Shown here: positions 9,028 through 17,141 of the stretch, in pieces
Layout: the number at the start of each line of letters is the position of its first letter
Position numbering within the stretch: the stretch's first letter is position 1
Source of the DNA: Clostridiaceae bacterium
GTDB lineage: Bacteria; Bacillota; Clostridia; Oscillospirales; Acutalibacteraceae
Direction: 5' to 3'
DNA: 64,000 bases
NCBI GenBank assembly: GCA_021769555.1
Contig: JAETSR010000002.1
Coordinates: forward strand, 248,001-312,000
Notes under the pieces: model-generated
Seen by the model: the letters and a program-made list of their open reading frames with translations, nothing else
Told to the model about the DNA's origin: nothing
Database searches by the model: none
Made by a program: the position numbers and the translations under genes

Positions 9028-10167
9028 ATGCCCAGGCGAGCGCTTATAAAGATAATAATACTGTCCCTGGTGTCGCTGGGGACAGTTGTCTTATTCACTG
9101 TACTATCCCTCGTCGAGATAGAACGGCGGCGGCAGGCCAATATGATTGGCGTGCCCGGCCCGCTTCTCGCCGCCTGCTTTATCGTATACCCCCTGCTCAG
9201 CGCCGCCGTGGGGCTGGTCTCGGGCACCGAGGGGCATTATATGTGCTTTATGCCGGTGGCTTTGGCCTTTGTCATATCCGTAGCCTCCATGCTCCAGCTG
9301 GGCTTGATATTCCCCTACGCAGTGATTGGCTACGTATGCTTCGCTTTGTCATACTTTGTCAGCCGCTTCCTCCGGGCCAGGGGCGGGCTCGTGCAGTTCG
9401 TACTCTCCCGGCCGCTGGGCGCTCTCCTGGTGATGACAGCTTACGTGCTCATGGCCGCGCTCCTGCTCTGCCCTTTGGACGCGCTGGATATGATGGGCGA
9501 TTATCAGTCGCCCATGTTCTTCACCGTGCCGCTGGTGCTTGTGGGCTACCCCCTCCTGTTCATCCTCACAGGGGCGGTGGCGGGCCGGTTCCCGAAAAGG
9601 CTCTGGCCCGTGCCGCTCGTAGCGCTCGCGGTGCTGTTGGCCGTGGGGAACTGCTTTGAGGGGGGCTTATTCTCTGTGGGGTCATTCAGCGACATGAGCT
9701 ACTATATAAAGCAGAACGTGCCTGCCATGCTGGTATATGTGGGGCTGGGCTATACCGCTATGTTTCTCAGCCGGGCTTTCTTCTGGAATAACCCGGAGTG
9801 CTATACAGAAAGGCTTTTGGGGGCGCTCTCGGCCCTCGCTATGGGGCCGCTCATATACGGCGCGGCAAATGTGCCCGGCTTTCTCTGGGGGCACCCGCTG
9901 TGGGGGGAGACGCTGTGGTACGCACTGCACCTGGGGCTTGCGGCCGCGGTGGGGGTGCTCGCGGGCAGGGACATATGGCGGTGCTTTCTCATGCCATTTA
10001 TACCGCTTCTTGTGACATACATTCAGATGGGCCCGCCGGTGGCGCCCGGCACAGAGCCGAAGCTCCCCCCAGCCCTGGGGGAGAGGTGGGCGGTAATATG
10101 CTTTTTCGCCTGCGCTTTATGTATGCTCCTGAAATTCTTTCTGCAGCCAAAGGATAAGCGCGTCTAG
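9028..10167 (+). CDS. polytopic membrane protein, unknown function
   Basis: 379 residues, dominated by about nine or ten hydrophobic segments separated by short loops, with a basic N-terminus (MPRRALIK). No transporter or enzyme signature is recognised. GGAGGG lies just before the ATG, and the start is one base after the nahK-like stop, so the two are co-transcribed. The 3' end overlaps the converging small gene at 10117-10383 by 51 bp. The pairing might suggest sugar or cell-envelope work, but nothing in the sequence proves it. Confidence 0.65.
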   Translation: MPRRALIKIIILSLVSLGTVVLFTVLSLVEIERRRQANMIGVPGPLLAACFIVYPLLSAAVGLVSGTEGHYMCFMPVALAFVISVASMLQLGLIFPYAVIGYVCFALSYFVSRFLRARGGLVQFVLSRPLGALLVMTAYVLMAALLLCPLDALDMMGDYQSPMFFTVPLVLVGYPLLFILTGAVAGRFPKRLWPVPLVALAVLLAVGNCFEGGLFSVGSFSDMSYYIKQNVPAMLVYVGLGYTAMFLSRAFFWNNPECYTERLLGALSALAMGPLIYGAANVPGFLWGHPLWGETLWYALHLGLAAAVGVLAGRDIWRCFLMPFIPLLVTYIQMGPPVAPGTEPKLPPALGERWAVICFFACALCMLLKFFLQPKDKRV

Positions 10168-10383
10168 GCCCTCCTGAGTCAGAGGGAAGCTCCCCTCTGA
10201 CTTTTCTTTTGCCCGCTCGAAGCATTTGTCCTCATGCCAGCACCAGGCATGGAGCTGTTCGTTCTCTTTGTCCGGGTCCACCCTATAGCGGATTATCCTG
10301 TCCCCCCCGGTATGGCTCCCGGTAAAGCGGTTGCCCTCGGTGAAATAGGCCAGCTTCTGCATGTCAATATTGATGTCATTCAT
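10117..10383 (-). CDS. small conserved-looking hypothetical protein
   Basis: 88 residues, polar and acidic, with an aromatic block (HAWCWHEDKCF) and a C-terminal amphipathic helix. Family not recognised. The start at 10383 is set by a strong AAGGAGG eight bases upstream; the longer frame to 10452 overlaps the divergent LysM gene. Its 3' end overlaps the converging membrane gene by 51 bp, and that gene's terminator lies within it. Confidence 0.65.
   Translation of the reverse strand: MNDINIDMQKLAYFTEGNRFTGSHTGGDRIIRYRVDPDKENEQLHAWCWHEDKCFERAKEKSEGSFPLTQEGLDALILWLQKEFQEHT
10178..10210 (+). terminator. terminator lying inside the opposite-strand gene
   Basis: GTCAGAGGG and CCCTCTGAC form a 9-bp stem followed by TTTTCTTTT. 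It sits 11 bases after the membrane-protein stop, inside the coding region of the minus-strand small gene. Confidence 0.75.
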
Positions 10384-10452
10384 GTTATTTTCCTCCTTAT
10401 CCCCGCATATATTTCTCACGGTACCTATCCCCCATGAGAAAGAGGCGGTCAA

Positions 10453-11730
10453 ATGGTAATATACACCGTTCAGCCCGGCGACACACTGTATCAGATATCC
10501 CAGCGCTTCGGGGTCTCCCCCCAGCGCGTCATGACCGACAACGCAATCTCCGACCCCCGGGACCTCCCCATAGGCCAGGGGCTCCTTCTGCTCAGCCCCG
10601 CCGTCACCTACACCGTCAGCCAGGGGGACACCCTATCCTCCATAGCCGCAAGATACGGCGTGACCGTGCCGGTGCTTTTGCAGAATAACCCTGGGCTGAT
10701 ACTCTCCCCCGCCCTGCACGTGGGCCAGACCATCGTCATAAGCTTCACAGCCGGCAAGCGCCGCCGGGTAAAGATAAACGGCTACGCATACGACTACATA
10801 ATACCGGACGTCCTGCGCCGCGCCCTGCCCTACCTCACATACCTCACCATATTCGGCTACGGCTTCACTGATGAGGGCCGGCTCATCCCTCCCAACGACA
10901 GGCCCCTTATAGCCATGGCCCGGGAGTATGGGGCTGCCCCTGTAATGCTCCTGTCCGCTGTCACCGAGGGGGGCAGTTTTGACTCTAACCGGGCAGGTAT
11001 GCTCTTTAACGACCGGGCCCTCCAGGACCGGGTGCTCGCAAACATCCTGGCCGTGATGGACCAGAAGGGCTATGAGGGCCTTGACGTTGACTTTGAGTTC
11101 ATCCCTCCCGAGGACGGCGGGGCATTCCTGAGCTTTCTTGAGAACGCCGGGGAGAAGCTCCACGCCGCAGGGCACTTCTTGCACGTGGACCTGGCCCCAA
11201 AGACCTCCGACGCCCAGAAGGGCATTTTATACGAGTCCCACGACTACAGGGCCATAGGGGAAACAGCGGACTCCGTTCTGCTCATGACCTATGAGTGGGG
11301 CTATACCTACGGCCCGCCCATGGCCGTGGCCCCCTTAAACCAGGTGCGCCGGGTGGCGGAGTACGGCGCCTCGCTAATAGACCCGGGGAAGATACAGCTG
11401 GGGCTCCCGAACTACGGCTATGACTGGATACTCCCCTTTGAGCGGGGCGTCACCCGGGCCACGGCCATTGGCAACGAGTACGCGGTGGACATAGCCCGGC
11501 GGCAGGGGGCATATATACAGTTTGACGAAACTGCCCAGTCGCCGTATTTTGACTATGCAAGGGAGGGCCTGAATCATGTGGTCTGGTATGAGGATGTGCG
11601 GAGCGTTGAGAAAAAATATGATTTGATGGATGAGCTTTCCTTTGCGGGCGGGGGCTACTGGAACTTAATGCGGCCGTTTCAGCAGAACTGGTCGTTTGTG
11701 GCGGCCAGGTATAACATAGTTAAGCAATAA
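10453..11730 (+). CDS. LysM-GH18 spore-cortex-type hydrolase (SleL/YaaH-like)
   Basis: 425 residues: two LysM peptidoglycan-binding repeats (about 2-46 and 52-95, each beginning YTVxxGDTLxxI), then a GH18 barrel (about 105-420). The catalytic GH18 motif is GLDVDFE, with Glu215 as the proton donor. The architecture matches SleL/YaaH/YdhD proteins, N-acetylglucosaminidases that trim cortex fragments at germination or sit in the spore coat. No signal peptide is seen, as expected for coat-deposited homologues. This supports a spore-forming ancestry. GAGGCGG precedes the ATG. A dispersed repeat follows directly and may end transcription. Confidence 0.88.
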   Translation: MVIYTVQPGDTLYQISQRFGVSPQRVMTDNAISDPRDLPIGQGLLLLSPAVTYTVSQGDTLSSIAARYGVTVPVLLQNNPGLILSPALHVGQTIVISFTAGKRRRVKINGYAYDYIIPDVLRRALPYLTYLTIFGYGFTDEGRLIPPNDRPLIAMAREYGAAPVMLLSAVTEGGSFDSNRAGMLFNDRALQDRVLANILAVMDQKGYEGLDVDFEFIPPEDGGAFLSFLENAGEKLHAAGHFLHVDLAPKTSDAQKGILYESHDYRAIGETADSVLLMTYEWGYTYGPPMAVAPLNQVRRVAEYGASLIDPGKIQLGLPNYGYDWILPFERGVTRATAIGNEYAVDIARRQGAYIQFDETAQSPYFDYAREGLNHVVWYEDVRSVEKKYDLMDELSFAGGGYWNLMRPFQQNWSFVAARYNIVKQ

Positions 11731-11737
11731 AAAAATT

Positions 11738-11814
11738 GCGCGGTCAAGGGGCGTTAGGCCCCTTGCAGGGTTTGGGGCGGCGCCCCAAGGTCTTGTAAAA
11801 GCGCGCCAGCGCGA
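11738..11814. repeat. dispersed intergenic repeat, copy 1
   Basis: Two adjacent hairpins, AAGGGGCgttaGGCCCCTT and TGGGGCggCGCCCCA, separated by GCAGGGTT and followed by AGGTCTTG and a GCGCGC-rich tail. The same architecture recurs at 24163-24210 and 45411-45489. The minus-strand gene 11754-12521 uses this repeat for its last codons. Confidence 0.75.
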
Positions 11815-12521
11815 TAGAGAAAAGCCCTCCCTCTCTTGCCAATCTGCTCCACAACCCCCATCTCCCTAGCGGCTGAGAGCGCCAGCGAGCCCTGCATGTT
11901 AGAGAATCGTCCGCACGAGCGAAAGTCCTTTGCGGTAAACTCCCCGGGCAGCCCCGGCGGCATGAGCAGGTGAAAATCCCCCGGCCCCCTGACCCACACC
12001 TCGTCCATAAGGCGTATGGGCATCCGCTCAAATCGGGTATACCCCCTTCTCCCCCTGCCGTCCTTGAGCCGGTACTCCTCCACCTCCAGCACCGGCACGC
12101 AAAGGGAGAGCCCGGGATTTTTAAGGTGCTCCCTAATGCTGTACAGCTCAATGAGAAGCTCCCAGGGCCCCCCGGCCTTGGGGCTTTTTCTCCTTTTGGA
12201 AAGCTCCCCCTCCCCGCTCATGCTTATGAGCCATTTGAGCCCCGCCACAGGGTACACCACCGTCACCGGGTAATGCTCCAAAAAGAAAGCCAGCTTCTCC
12301 CGAAGCCGCCCGAAGCCCCCGGTCTGTATCTCGACTATCCCCTGCGGGCCCATAACGTCCGCAACATACCGGCCCACGGACACCTCCCTAAAGCGCTCCT
12401 CCGGCCCGAAATATCGCTTCAGGGCCGCATGCAGGGTCTTCTCCCCAAGGGTGCCGATACCCGCCCGGCGGTTATCCTCCATGGCCTCCCCGCAGGCCGC
12501 CAGGAACCTCGCCTCATCCAT
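11754..12521 (-). CDS. hypothetical protein, possible nuclease-like fold
   Basis: 255 residues, family not recognised. The N-terminal part has a pattern reminiscent of small restriction-like folds (GEKTLHAALKRYFGP..., VADVMGPQGIVEIQTGGFGRL), where D-x(n)-E-I-Q could be an acidic active site; this is only a suggestion. The C-terminal part has a winged-helix-like stretch (ALSAAREMGVVEQIGKRGRAFLYR). The last roughly 15 residues are translated from a dispersed repeat, so the natural end may have been replaced. The start at 12521 overlaps the amidohydrolase stop by 8 bases; a TTG at 12545 is an alternative. Confidence 0.6.
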   Translation of the reverse strand: MDEARFLAACGEAMEDNRRAGIGTLGEKTLHAALKRYFGPEERFREVSVGRYVADVMGPQGIVEIQTGGFGRLREKLAFFLEHYPVTVVYPVAGLKWLISMSGEGELSKRRKSPKAGGPWELLIELYSIREHLKNPGLSLCVPVLEVEEYRLKDGRGRRGYTRFERMPIRLMDEVWVRGPGDFHLLMPPGLPGEFTAKDFRSCGRFSNMQGSLALSAAREMGVVEQIGKRGRAFLYRAGALLQDLGAPPQTLQGA

Positions 12522-13329
12522 CGCCGAGCCCGTATAGCCTGGCAAAATTGCCGTAGAGTATCATCCTGTTCTCCTCCTCAGTGAGCCCCAGGCCGAAGAA
12601 CCGCTCAAGCTCCTCACCGGCCCGCCACATGGGGAAGTCCGTGCCGAACATCACCTTGTCCGTGCCGAAGTGCTCAATGCTCCTTAGGGCCTCGTCCCTG
12701 CTGATAAACATAAGGGAGCTGGACGTGTCCACATACACATTGGGCCCCTCCAAGCACTCCCTTGCCGCGTCCCACTCGGTATAGCCCCCCAGATGGGCGG
12801 CAATGCAGGTGAGCTCGGGGAGCTTGTCCAGAAGCCGCGCAAGCCTTCTGGGGGAGGAAAAATCCTTCCTCCTGTCCCCGGTATGGAACAGTATGGGGAG
12901 CCCCCTTCTGTGGGCGGCCCGGTAGAAGGGCATGAGCTTCGGGTCGTCTATCTGAAACTCCTGAAAGTCCGGGTGCAGCTTTATGCCCCTCAGGCCCCGG
13001 CCAATAATATCCTCAAGCTCACCCTCTATGTCCTCTATATCCTGGTGCCAGGCGGCAAGGCCCACGAACTCCGGGTGCTTTCTGCACTCCCCCTCGATAA
13101 AGGCGTTTATGGAGCGCACCTGTTCAACCCTGGTCGCCACGGAGCACACCGCGAACCTGTCTATCCCTGCCGCCCTCCCCTCCTTCAGCAGGACCTCCGG
13201 CAGGCCCACATTATCCATTTTCAAGTCATAGAACGCCCCCACCGAGGCCGTGGCCTTTTCCGCTATCTTCTGTGGGTAGATATGGGCGTGGGCGTCGGCG
13301 GCAGGGTATACCTTCCCATTATGTGTCAA
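12514..13329 (-). CDS. amidohydrolase family 2 metal-dependent hydrolase
   Basis: 271-residue TIM-barrel hydrolase of the Amidohydro_2 type. Metal ligands expected for the family are visible: DAHAH near residue 13, IKLHPD near 120, FHTGD near 148, AAHLGG near 175, and FGTDFP near 230. The reaction in this organism is unknown; relatives include decarboxylases and lactone hydrolases. The start is a TTG at 13329, preceded by AAAGGAGGG; no ATG lies nearby in frame. It overlaps queH by 11 bp and the next gene by 8 bp, so the group is one tight operon. Confidence 0.82.
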   Translation of the reverse strand: MTHNGKVYPAADAHAHIYPQKIAEKATASVGAFYDLKMDNVGLPEVLLKEGRAAGIDRFAVCSVATRVEQVRSINAFIEGECRKHPEFVGLAAWHQDIEDIEGELEDIIGRGLRGIKLHPDFQEFQIDDPKLMPFYRAAHRRGLPILFHTGDRRKDFSSPRRLARLLDKLPELTCIAAHLGGYTEWDAARECLEGPNVYVDTSSSLMFISRDEALRSIEHFGTDKVMFGTDFPMWRAGEELERFFGLGLTEEENRMILYGNFARLYGLGDG

Positions 13330-14032
13330 GATTATCAGCCCTCCTTTCTTTTATCCTCTCCCGCTCAAGCCTTGAGTATATGCAGCCGCAGTAGTCCTGC
13401 CTGTAGAGGCCGTATATCCTCGAGAGCTCTATGGAGCGCTTATAGCCGTCCCGCTTTTTCAGGTCCGAGGGCAGGTGCTTCACGCCGTATTTTTCCGAGA
13501 GCTCCTCCCCAATGCGGTTAATGGCCCCGGCGTTTTTCAGCGGGCTTATGGTGAGGGTTGTGGTGAAGTACTCAAAGCCGTGCTCACTTGCGGCCCTGGC
13601 CGCCTCCTCGAGCCGGAGCCTGTAGCAGGCCATGCACCTCATGCCTCCCTCGGGCTCGCCCTCAAGGCCAGCCGCCATATTTGCGAAGTCCTCCCCCCTG
13701 TATTCACAGGGCAGGATACTGACAGGGTTCTCCACAGGCAGCTCCCTCACAAGCCTTTGAAGCTCCCCCAGCCGCTTCTCATACTCCCCTATCGGGGAGA
13801 TATTGGGGTTATAGTACAAAAGGCTTATGGAAAAATACCTGCTGAGATATTCCAGGGAGGCGCTTGAGCATGGGGCGCAGCAGGCGTGCAGGAGCAGTGT
13901 GGGGGCCCTGCCGCCCAGCCCGGATATCAGCTTCTCAAGCTCCCTCGAGTAGTTCCTCCGGCAGCTTACGGCCCGCCCTCCCGCGCTATGGGTCTTACCA
14001 GTATTAGAGCTGCCCGCAGTCACTATCTCCAT
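13319..14032 (-). CDS. queH: epoxyqueuosine reductase QueH
   Basis: 237 residues. Reduces epoxyqueuosine to queuosine in tRNA, replacing cobalamin-dependent QueG in many Firmicutes. The DUF208/QueH cysteine motifs are visible: HACCAPC (Cys51, 52, 55), MRCMACYRLRLE in the middle, and QDYCGCIYS near the C-terminus. These residues hold an iron-sulfur cluster and an adjacent iron in the characterised family. The start ATG at 14032 has GGAGG at good distance; the longer frame to 14095 runs into the Erm-like gene. It lies 13 bases after that gene's stop. Confidence 0.92.
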   Translation of the reverse strand: MEIVTAGSSNTGKTHSAGGRAVSCRRNYSRELEKLISGLGGRAPTLLLHACCAPCSSASLEYLSRYFSISLLYYNPNISPIGEYEKRLGELQRLVRELPVENPVSILPCEYRGEDFANMAAGLEGEPEGGMRCMACYRLRLEEAARAASEHGFEYFTTTLTISPLKNAGAINRIGEELSEKYGVKHLPSDLKKRDGYKRSIELSRIYGLYRQDYCGCIYSRLERERIKERRADNLDT

Positions 14033-14045
14033 ATACGCTTTCCTC

Positions 14046-14810
14046 CTAACGGTAGAATTTATGCCGGCATCGGAAAAGGCAGAGCCACTGCACATACTCC
14101 ATATTGCCGTCCCTGGCTAACGGCGGCAGGCCCTCAAGGCGCAGGGCCGTGGATATCTGCCTTTGTGTCAGCAGGCTTTTGGGGCCCTCCCGGAGGGCCC
14201 GCTCCAAAAACCGGCGGTACTCCCCCTGCTGCTCCCAGGGCAGGTCCGGGTCCTCCCGCCGCCTCAGCTCAAGCAGCGCCGCGTCCACCCCGGGGGCCGG
14301 GTGGAACTCCCCGCGGGGTATCTTGCTGAGCGTCCGCACCTTAAAGTATGGCCTAAGGGTCCACCCCATTAGGCTCTCCCCTGAAAACCTCTTCGCCGCG
14401 CCCCACTCCACTATGAGCCAGGCGGCCTCTGGCGGCCTGCCGCACTGGGTCAGCCGCCTTATGATGGCCGTGCTCCCCGAAAAGGGGAGGTTCGCGAACA
14501 CCTTATACGGTCCCTTGGGCAGGGGGGTTTTCAGGAAATCCCCCTCTATTAGTGTCAGCCTGCCGGGAAAGCGCTCCCGAAGCCCCGCGCACAGGGCCGG
14601 GTCCAGCTCCACGGCTGTCAGCCGCCCGCAGCGCTCTATGAGCTCCCGGGTGATATGCCCCTTCCCGGGGCCTATTTCCAGCAGATGGTCGGTTTTGCAT
14701 ATATCGGCAAGGCCTATGAGCCTCTGTATAGCCGCCCTGCCTGTAAGAAAATTCTGTGAGGCCCATAGGGGGGCCTGGCCCTTTTGGGGGCGGCGGGTAT
14801 TTTTGGGCAT
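14046..14810 (-). CDS. erm: Erm-type 23S rRNA adenine N6-methyltransferase
   Basis: 254 residues. Predicted to dimethylate A2058 of 23S rRNA, which blocks macrolide, lincosamide and streptogramin B binding. SAM motif I is EIGPGKG (45-51), preceded by SQNFLTG. Motif IV is NLPFSGSTAIIRRL, with NLPF as in Erm rather than the NLPYY of KsgA. The block LIVEWGAAKRFSG matches Erm, and LLTQRQISTALRLEGL closes the C-terminal part. The length is typical for Erm. Start at 14810 has AGAGGTG; the frame also extends in phase to 14897. A leader peptide and hairpin precede it. Whether it confers resistance is untested. Confidence 0.85.
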   Translation of the reverse strand: MPKNTRRPQKGQAPLWASQNFLTGRAAIQRLIGLADICKTDHLLEIGPGKGHITRELIERCGRLTAVELDPALCAGLRERFPGRLTLIEGDFLKTPLPKGPYKVFANLPFSGSTAIIRRLTQCGRPPEAAWLIVEWGAAKRFSGESLMGWTLRPYFKVRTLSKIPRGEFHPAPGVDAALLELRRREDPDLPWEQQGEYRRFLERALREGPKSLLTQRQISTALRLEGLPPLARDGNMEYVQWLCLFRCRHKFYR

Positions 14811-14816
14811 GAAAAA

Positions 14817-14857
14817 GCACCTCTTTCGCAAAGTTGAGTAAGCAGTGAAAGAGACAC
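14817..14857 (-). promoter_or_regulatory. hairpin sequestering the erm ribosome-binding site
   Basis: On the minus strand, GTGTCTCTTTC (14847-14857) can pair over 11 positions, counting G-U pairs, with GAAAGAGGTGC (14817-14827). The second arm contains the AGAGG of the erm ribosome site, and the loop is 19 nt. This is the layout of translational attenuators of inducible erm genes. Confidence 0.6.
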
Positions 14858-14904
14858 AACGAACCAAGGCCCGATACCGGCCAAAGGCGTTCGTCATGAC
14901 TCTG

Positions 14905-14943
14905 TCATTTCCTCAAACGTGCTGCAGAGACGCAAATCAACAT
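14905..14943 (-). CDS. putative Erm leader peptide (12 aa, RLR motif)
   Basis: A 12-codon frame reads MLICVSAARLRK and stops at TGA. It starts about 47 nt after the predicted transcription start, in the leader of the Erm-like gene. AGGAGG and GGAAAG lie upstream. Residues 9-11 are Arg-Leu-Arg, the plus-X-plus type motif at which ribosomes stall with macrolides in known ErmD-type leaders. The stop overlaps a 4-codon frame (MTES) and is followed by an ATG in phase with the methyltransferase. Functional leader status is inferred. Confidence 0.5.
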   Translation of the reverse strand: MLICVSAARLRK

Positions 14944-14997
14944 GCCTATTCTTTCCGCCCTCCTGTCTCGCCGGGAGTCCCCGGCTGTTATGGTACT

Positions 14998-15026
14998 ATT
15001 ATAGCCTTGGGGGGAGGGTTTGTCAA
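14998..15026 (-). promoter_or_regulatory. consensus promoter of the erm operon
   Basis: TTGACA, exactly 17 bp, TATAAT on the minus strand. The predicted transcript has a leader of about 180 nt before the erm start, long enough for attenuation. Confidence 0.85.
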
Positions 15027-15083
15027 GGCCTTATGCCAGCCGCAATAAATTTTCAAAAAATTTTTAAAATCCCTTCAATATTC

Positions 15084-15106
15084 CCCCGTTTCCTGCGACT
15101 ATATAC
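15084..15106 (+). promoter_or_regulatory. possible ECF-type promoter of the sigma factor operon
   Basis: CCCCGTTTCCTGCGACTATATA lacks a sigma-A TTGACA and resembles an ECF-type layout (a CGAC-like minus-10). It ends about 30 bp before the sigma gene and could be autoregulated. This is a weak call. Confidence 0.3.
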
Positions 15107-15136
15107 ATAAAAGGCCTTTCAAGGAGGGGAACCCCC

Positions 15137-15694
15137 GTGGATGATATGCGCATTATCGAGCTGTATAAGCGCCGGGATGAGCTGGCTATCAGCGAGACCA
15201 GACGCAAGTACGGACCCTACTGCAATAAAATAGCACTGAATCTCCTGGGCTCCCGGGAGGACGCCGAGGAGTGCGTCAGCGACGCGCTCTTTGCCGCCTG
15301 GAGGCAGATACCGCCCCTGATACCCCGGTCCCTCCGGGCGTTTTTGGGGCGGGTCACAAGGAACCTCTCCGTGTCAAGATACCGCTCGGGCACAGCCTCA
15401 AAGCGCTCCTGCGGCATGGAGGATATGCTCTCGGAGCTCGCGGACTGCCTGCCGGACGGCAGCTCTTTAGAGGACCAGGTGGACGCCCGGGCGCTCACAA
15501 ATATAATAACCCGGTGGCTGGACAGCCTCGCCGCCCGGGACCGGGAGCTCTTCGTGCGGCGCTACTGGTTCTGCGACAGCTTATCGGACATCGCCGCCGA
15601 GATGGAGGAGACCCCCGCCATGCTGGCCCAGCGCACCTTCGGGCTTAGAAAATCACTTAAAAACCGCCTTGAAAAGGAGGGCTATACTATATGA
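15137..15694 (+). CDS. ECF-type RNA polymerase sigma factor
   Basis: 185 residues. Sigma region 2 (about 15-85) includes NLLGSREDAEECVSDALFAAW and FLGRVTRNLSVSRYR, the core-binding and minus-10 recognition helices. Region 4 (about 125-180) includes LAARDRELFVRRYWFCDSLSDIAAEM with the minus-35 helix-turn-helix. The start is a GTG with AAGGAGGGG nine bases upstream. Its stop overlaps the next gene's start as ATGA, so it is translationally coupled to the anti-sigma-like serpin protein. The regulon cannot be seen; the two downstream serpin genes are the obvious first members. Confidence 0.9.
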   Translation: MDDMRIIELYKRRDELAISETRRKYGPYCNKIALNLLGSREDAEECVSDALFAAWRQIPPLIPRSLRAFLGRVTRNLSVSRYRSGTASKRSCGMEDMLSELADCLPDGSSLEDQVDARALTNIITRWLDSLAARDRELFVRRYWFCDSLSDIAAEMEETPAMLAQRTFGLRKSLKNRLEKEGYTI

Positions 15695-17127
15695 GACCGG
15701 AAGATATTTTTGACGCCATAACCGATATCCGGGACGACCAGGTGGAGTTCGGTAAGCCCCGCCGCTCCCGCCTGTGGTACGTCACCCCCATTGCCGCCTG
15801 CCTTGTGCTGGCCATTATCGCCGCGCCCTTTCTCAGGGCCCGCCTCCCCGGGGCAAAGCCCCTCTATACCGGCGCGGCCCAGCTTGCAAAGGCCGGTTAC
15901 CCCGAGCCCGCGCAGAAGGAGGGTTCCGTGGAGGGCCCCTTCTCCGACGAAAGCGGGGGCTTCGAGCATATTGAGCAGGGCAGGAATGAGTATTATGACA
16001 ACAGGGAGGAATACTCCCGGCGGCTGGGGGGCTTCTGGGCCCAGAGCGCCGAGACCTTCCTCACGTCCAACAACGAGGAGAACCTCATATTCAGCCCCAT
16101 CAGCCTCTACACCGTGCTGGGCATGTCCGCGGAGCTCTGCGAGGGCGCTCCCCGGCAGGAGATACTGGACCTTCTGGGCAGCGGGGACATTACGGACCTC
16201 AGGGACAGCGCCCGGCGTATGTGGTGCGCCAGCTGCTATGGGGAGCAGCACACCTGCCTTCTGGCAAACTCCCTGTGGCTCTCAAACTCCGTGGACTATA
16301 AGCAGCCGGTGCTGGACGTCTTAGCTGAAAACTACTTTGCCGACAGTTTCCGCGGGGACATGGGCAGCGACGAATACGACCGTATGCACCTTAACTGGCT
16401 CAGTGAAAAGACCAACGGCTACCTTGAGGGCAGGCTCCCGGAGCTGGACCTCAGCCCCGACACGGTTATGTGCCTTGACAGCACCCTGTACTTTAAGGGC
16501 CGCTGGTCCGATGAGTTCAACCCCGCCCTGAATAGTGATGGCTATTTCCACGCCGCATATATGGACCAGCCCTGCACCTTCATGAGCGAGACCGCCGCCG
16601 GGTATTATTATAAGGGGGAGGGCTTTACAGCGGTATCAAAATCCATGTTCGGCGGGAGTATGCTCTTTGTTCTGCCCGGGGAGGGTATTTCCACAAACGA
16701 GCTCTTGGCCGACGGGGAGTACAGGGATTTTATCTCAGCCTACCTTCAAAGCCCCGGCCTGTGGCAGAACGCCGGGCGGGCCATTATAAATATGAGCGTC
16801 CCCAAGTTTGACATAGCCTCGGACATGGAGATGGCCCTGGGCCTTAAGAAGCTGGGCGTAAACGGAATCTTTGAAGCAGGCTATGGCAGCTTCTCACCCA
16901 TCACCGACCGGGACTTTGCCTTCACCAGCGTGCGGCACACCTGCCGCGTCTCTATAGACGAGGAGGGCTGCGAGGGGGCCTCGGTGCTGGTAATGCCGGG
17001 AGAGACATCCGAGCCGCCCCCTGAGGAGGAGATAGACTTCATCCTGGACCGGCCCTTCCTGTTCACCATTATAAACACCGCGGGCCTGCCTGTGTATATG
17101 GGCGCGGTAAACCGCGTAGACAGCTGA
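15691..17127 (+). CDS. membrane-anchored anti-sigma-like N-terminus fused to a serpin
   Basis: 478 residues. Residues 1-28 (begins MRPEDIFDAITDI) resemble the short cytoplasmic N-termini of clostridial ECF anti-sigma factors. A single membrane helix spans about 29-48 (YVTPIAACLVLAIIAAPFL). The extracellular part is a serpin (about 110-475) with IFSPISLYTVLGM, NSLWLSNS and the closing signature RPFLFTIINTAGLPVYMGAV. The reactive-loop hinge DEEGCEGAS begins at 423; counting from it, P1-P1' would be about Ser440-Glu441. Start overlaps the sigma stop. An external protease cleaving or trapped by the loop could signal to the sigma factor; this is inference. Confidence 0.8.
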   Translation: MRPEDIFDAITDIRDDQVEFGKPRRSRLWYVTPIAACLVLAIIAAPFLRARLPGAKPLYTGAAQLAKAGYPEPAQKEGSVEGPFSDESGGFEHIEQGRNEYYDNREEYSRRLGGFWAQSAETFLTSNNEENLIFSPISLYTVLGMSAELCEGAPRQEILDLLGSGDITDLRDSARRMWCASCYGEQHTCLLANSLWLSNSVDYKQPVLDVLAENYFADSFRGDMGSDEYDRMHLNWLSEKTNGYLEGRLPELDLSPDTVMCLDSTLYFKGRWSDEFNPALNSDGYFHAAYMDQPCTFMSETAAGYYYKGEGFTAVSKSMFGGSMLFVLPGEGISTNELLADGEYRDFISAYLQSPGLWQNAGRAIINMSVPKFDIASDMEMALGLKKLGVNGIFEAGYGSFSPITDRDFAFTSVRHTCRVSIDEEGCEGASVLVMPGETSEPPPEEEIDFILDRPFLFTIINTAGLPVYMGAVNRVDS

Positions 17128-17141
17128 GAGGAGGATTTATT

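Noticed and set aside
14046-14810. KsgA (16S rRNA dimethyltransferase) instead of Erm
   Set aside because: Motif IV reads NLPF, not NLPYY, and the C-terminal blocks and length follow Erm. KsgA remains a remote alternative.
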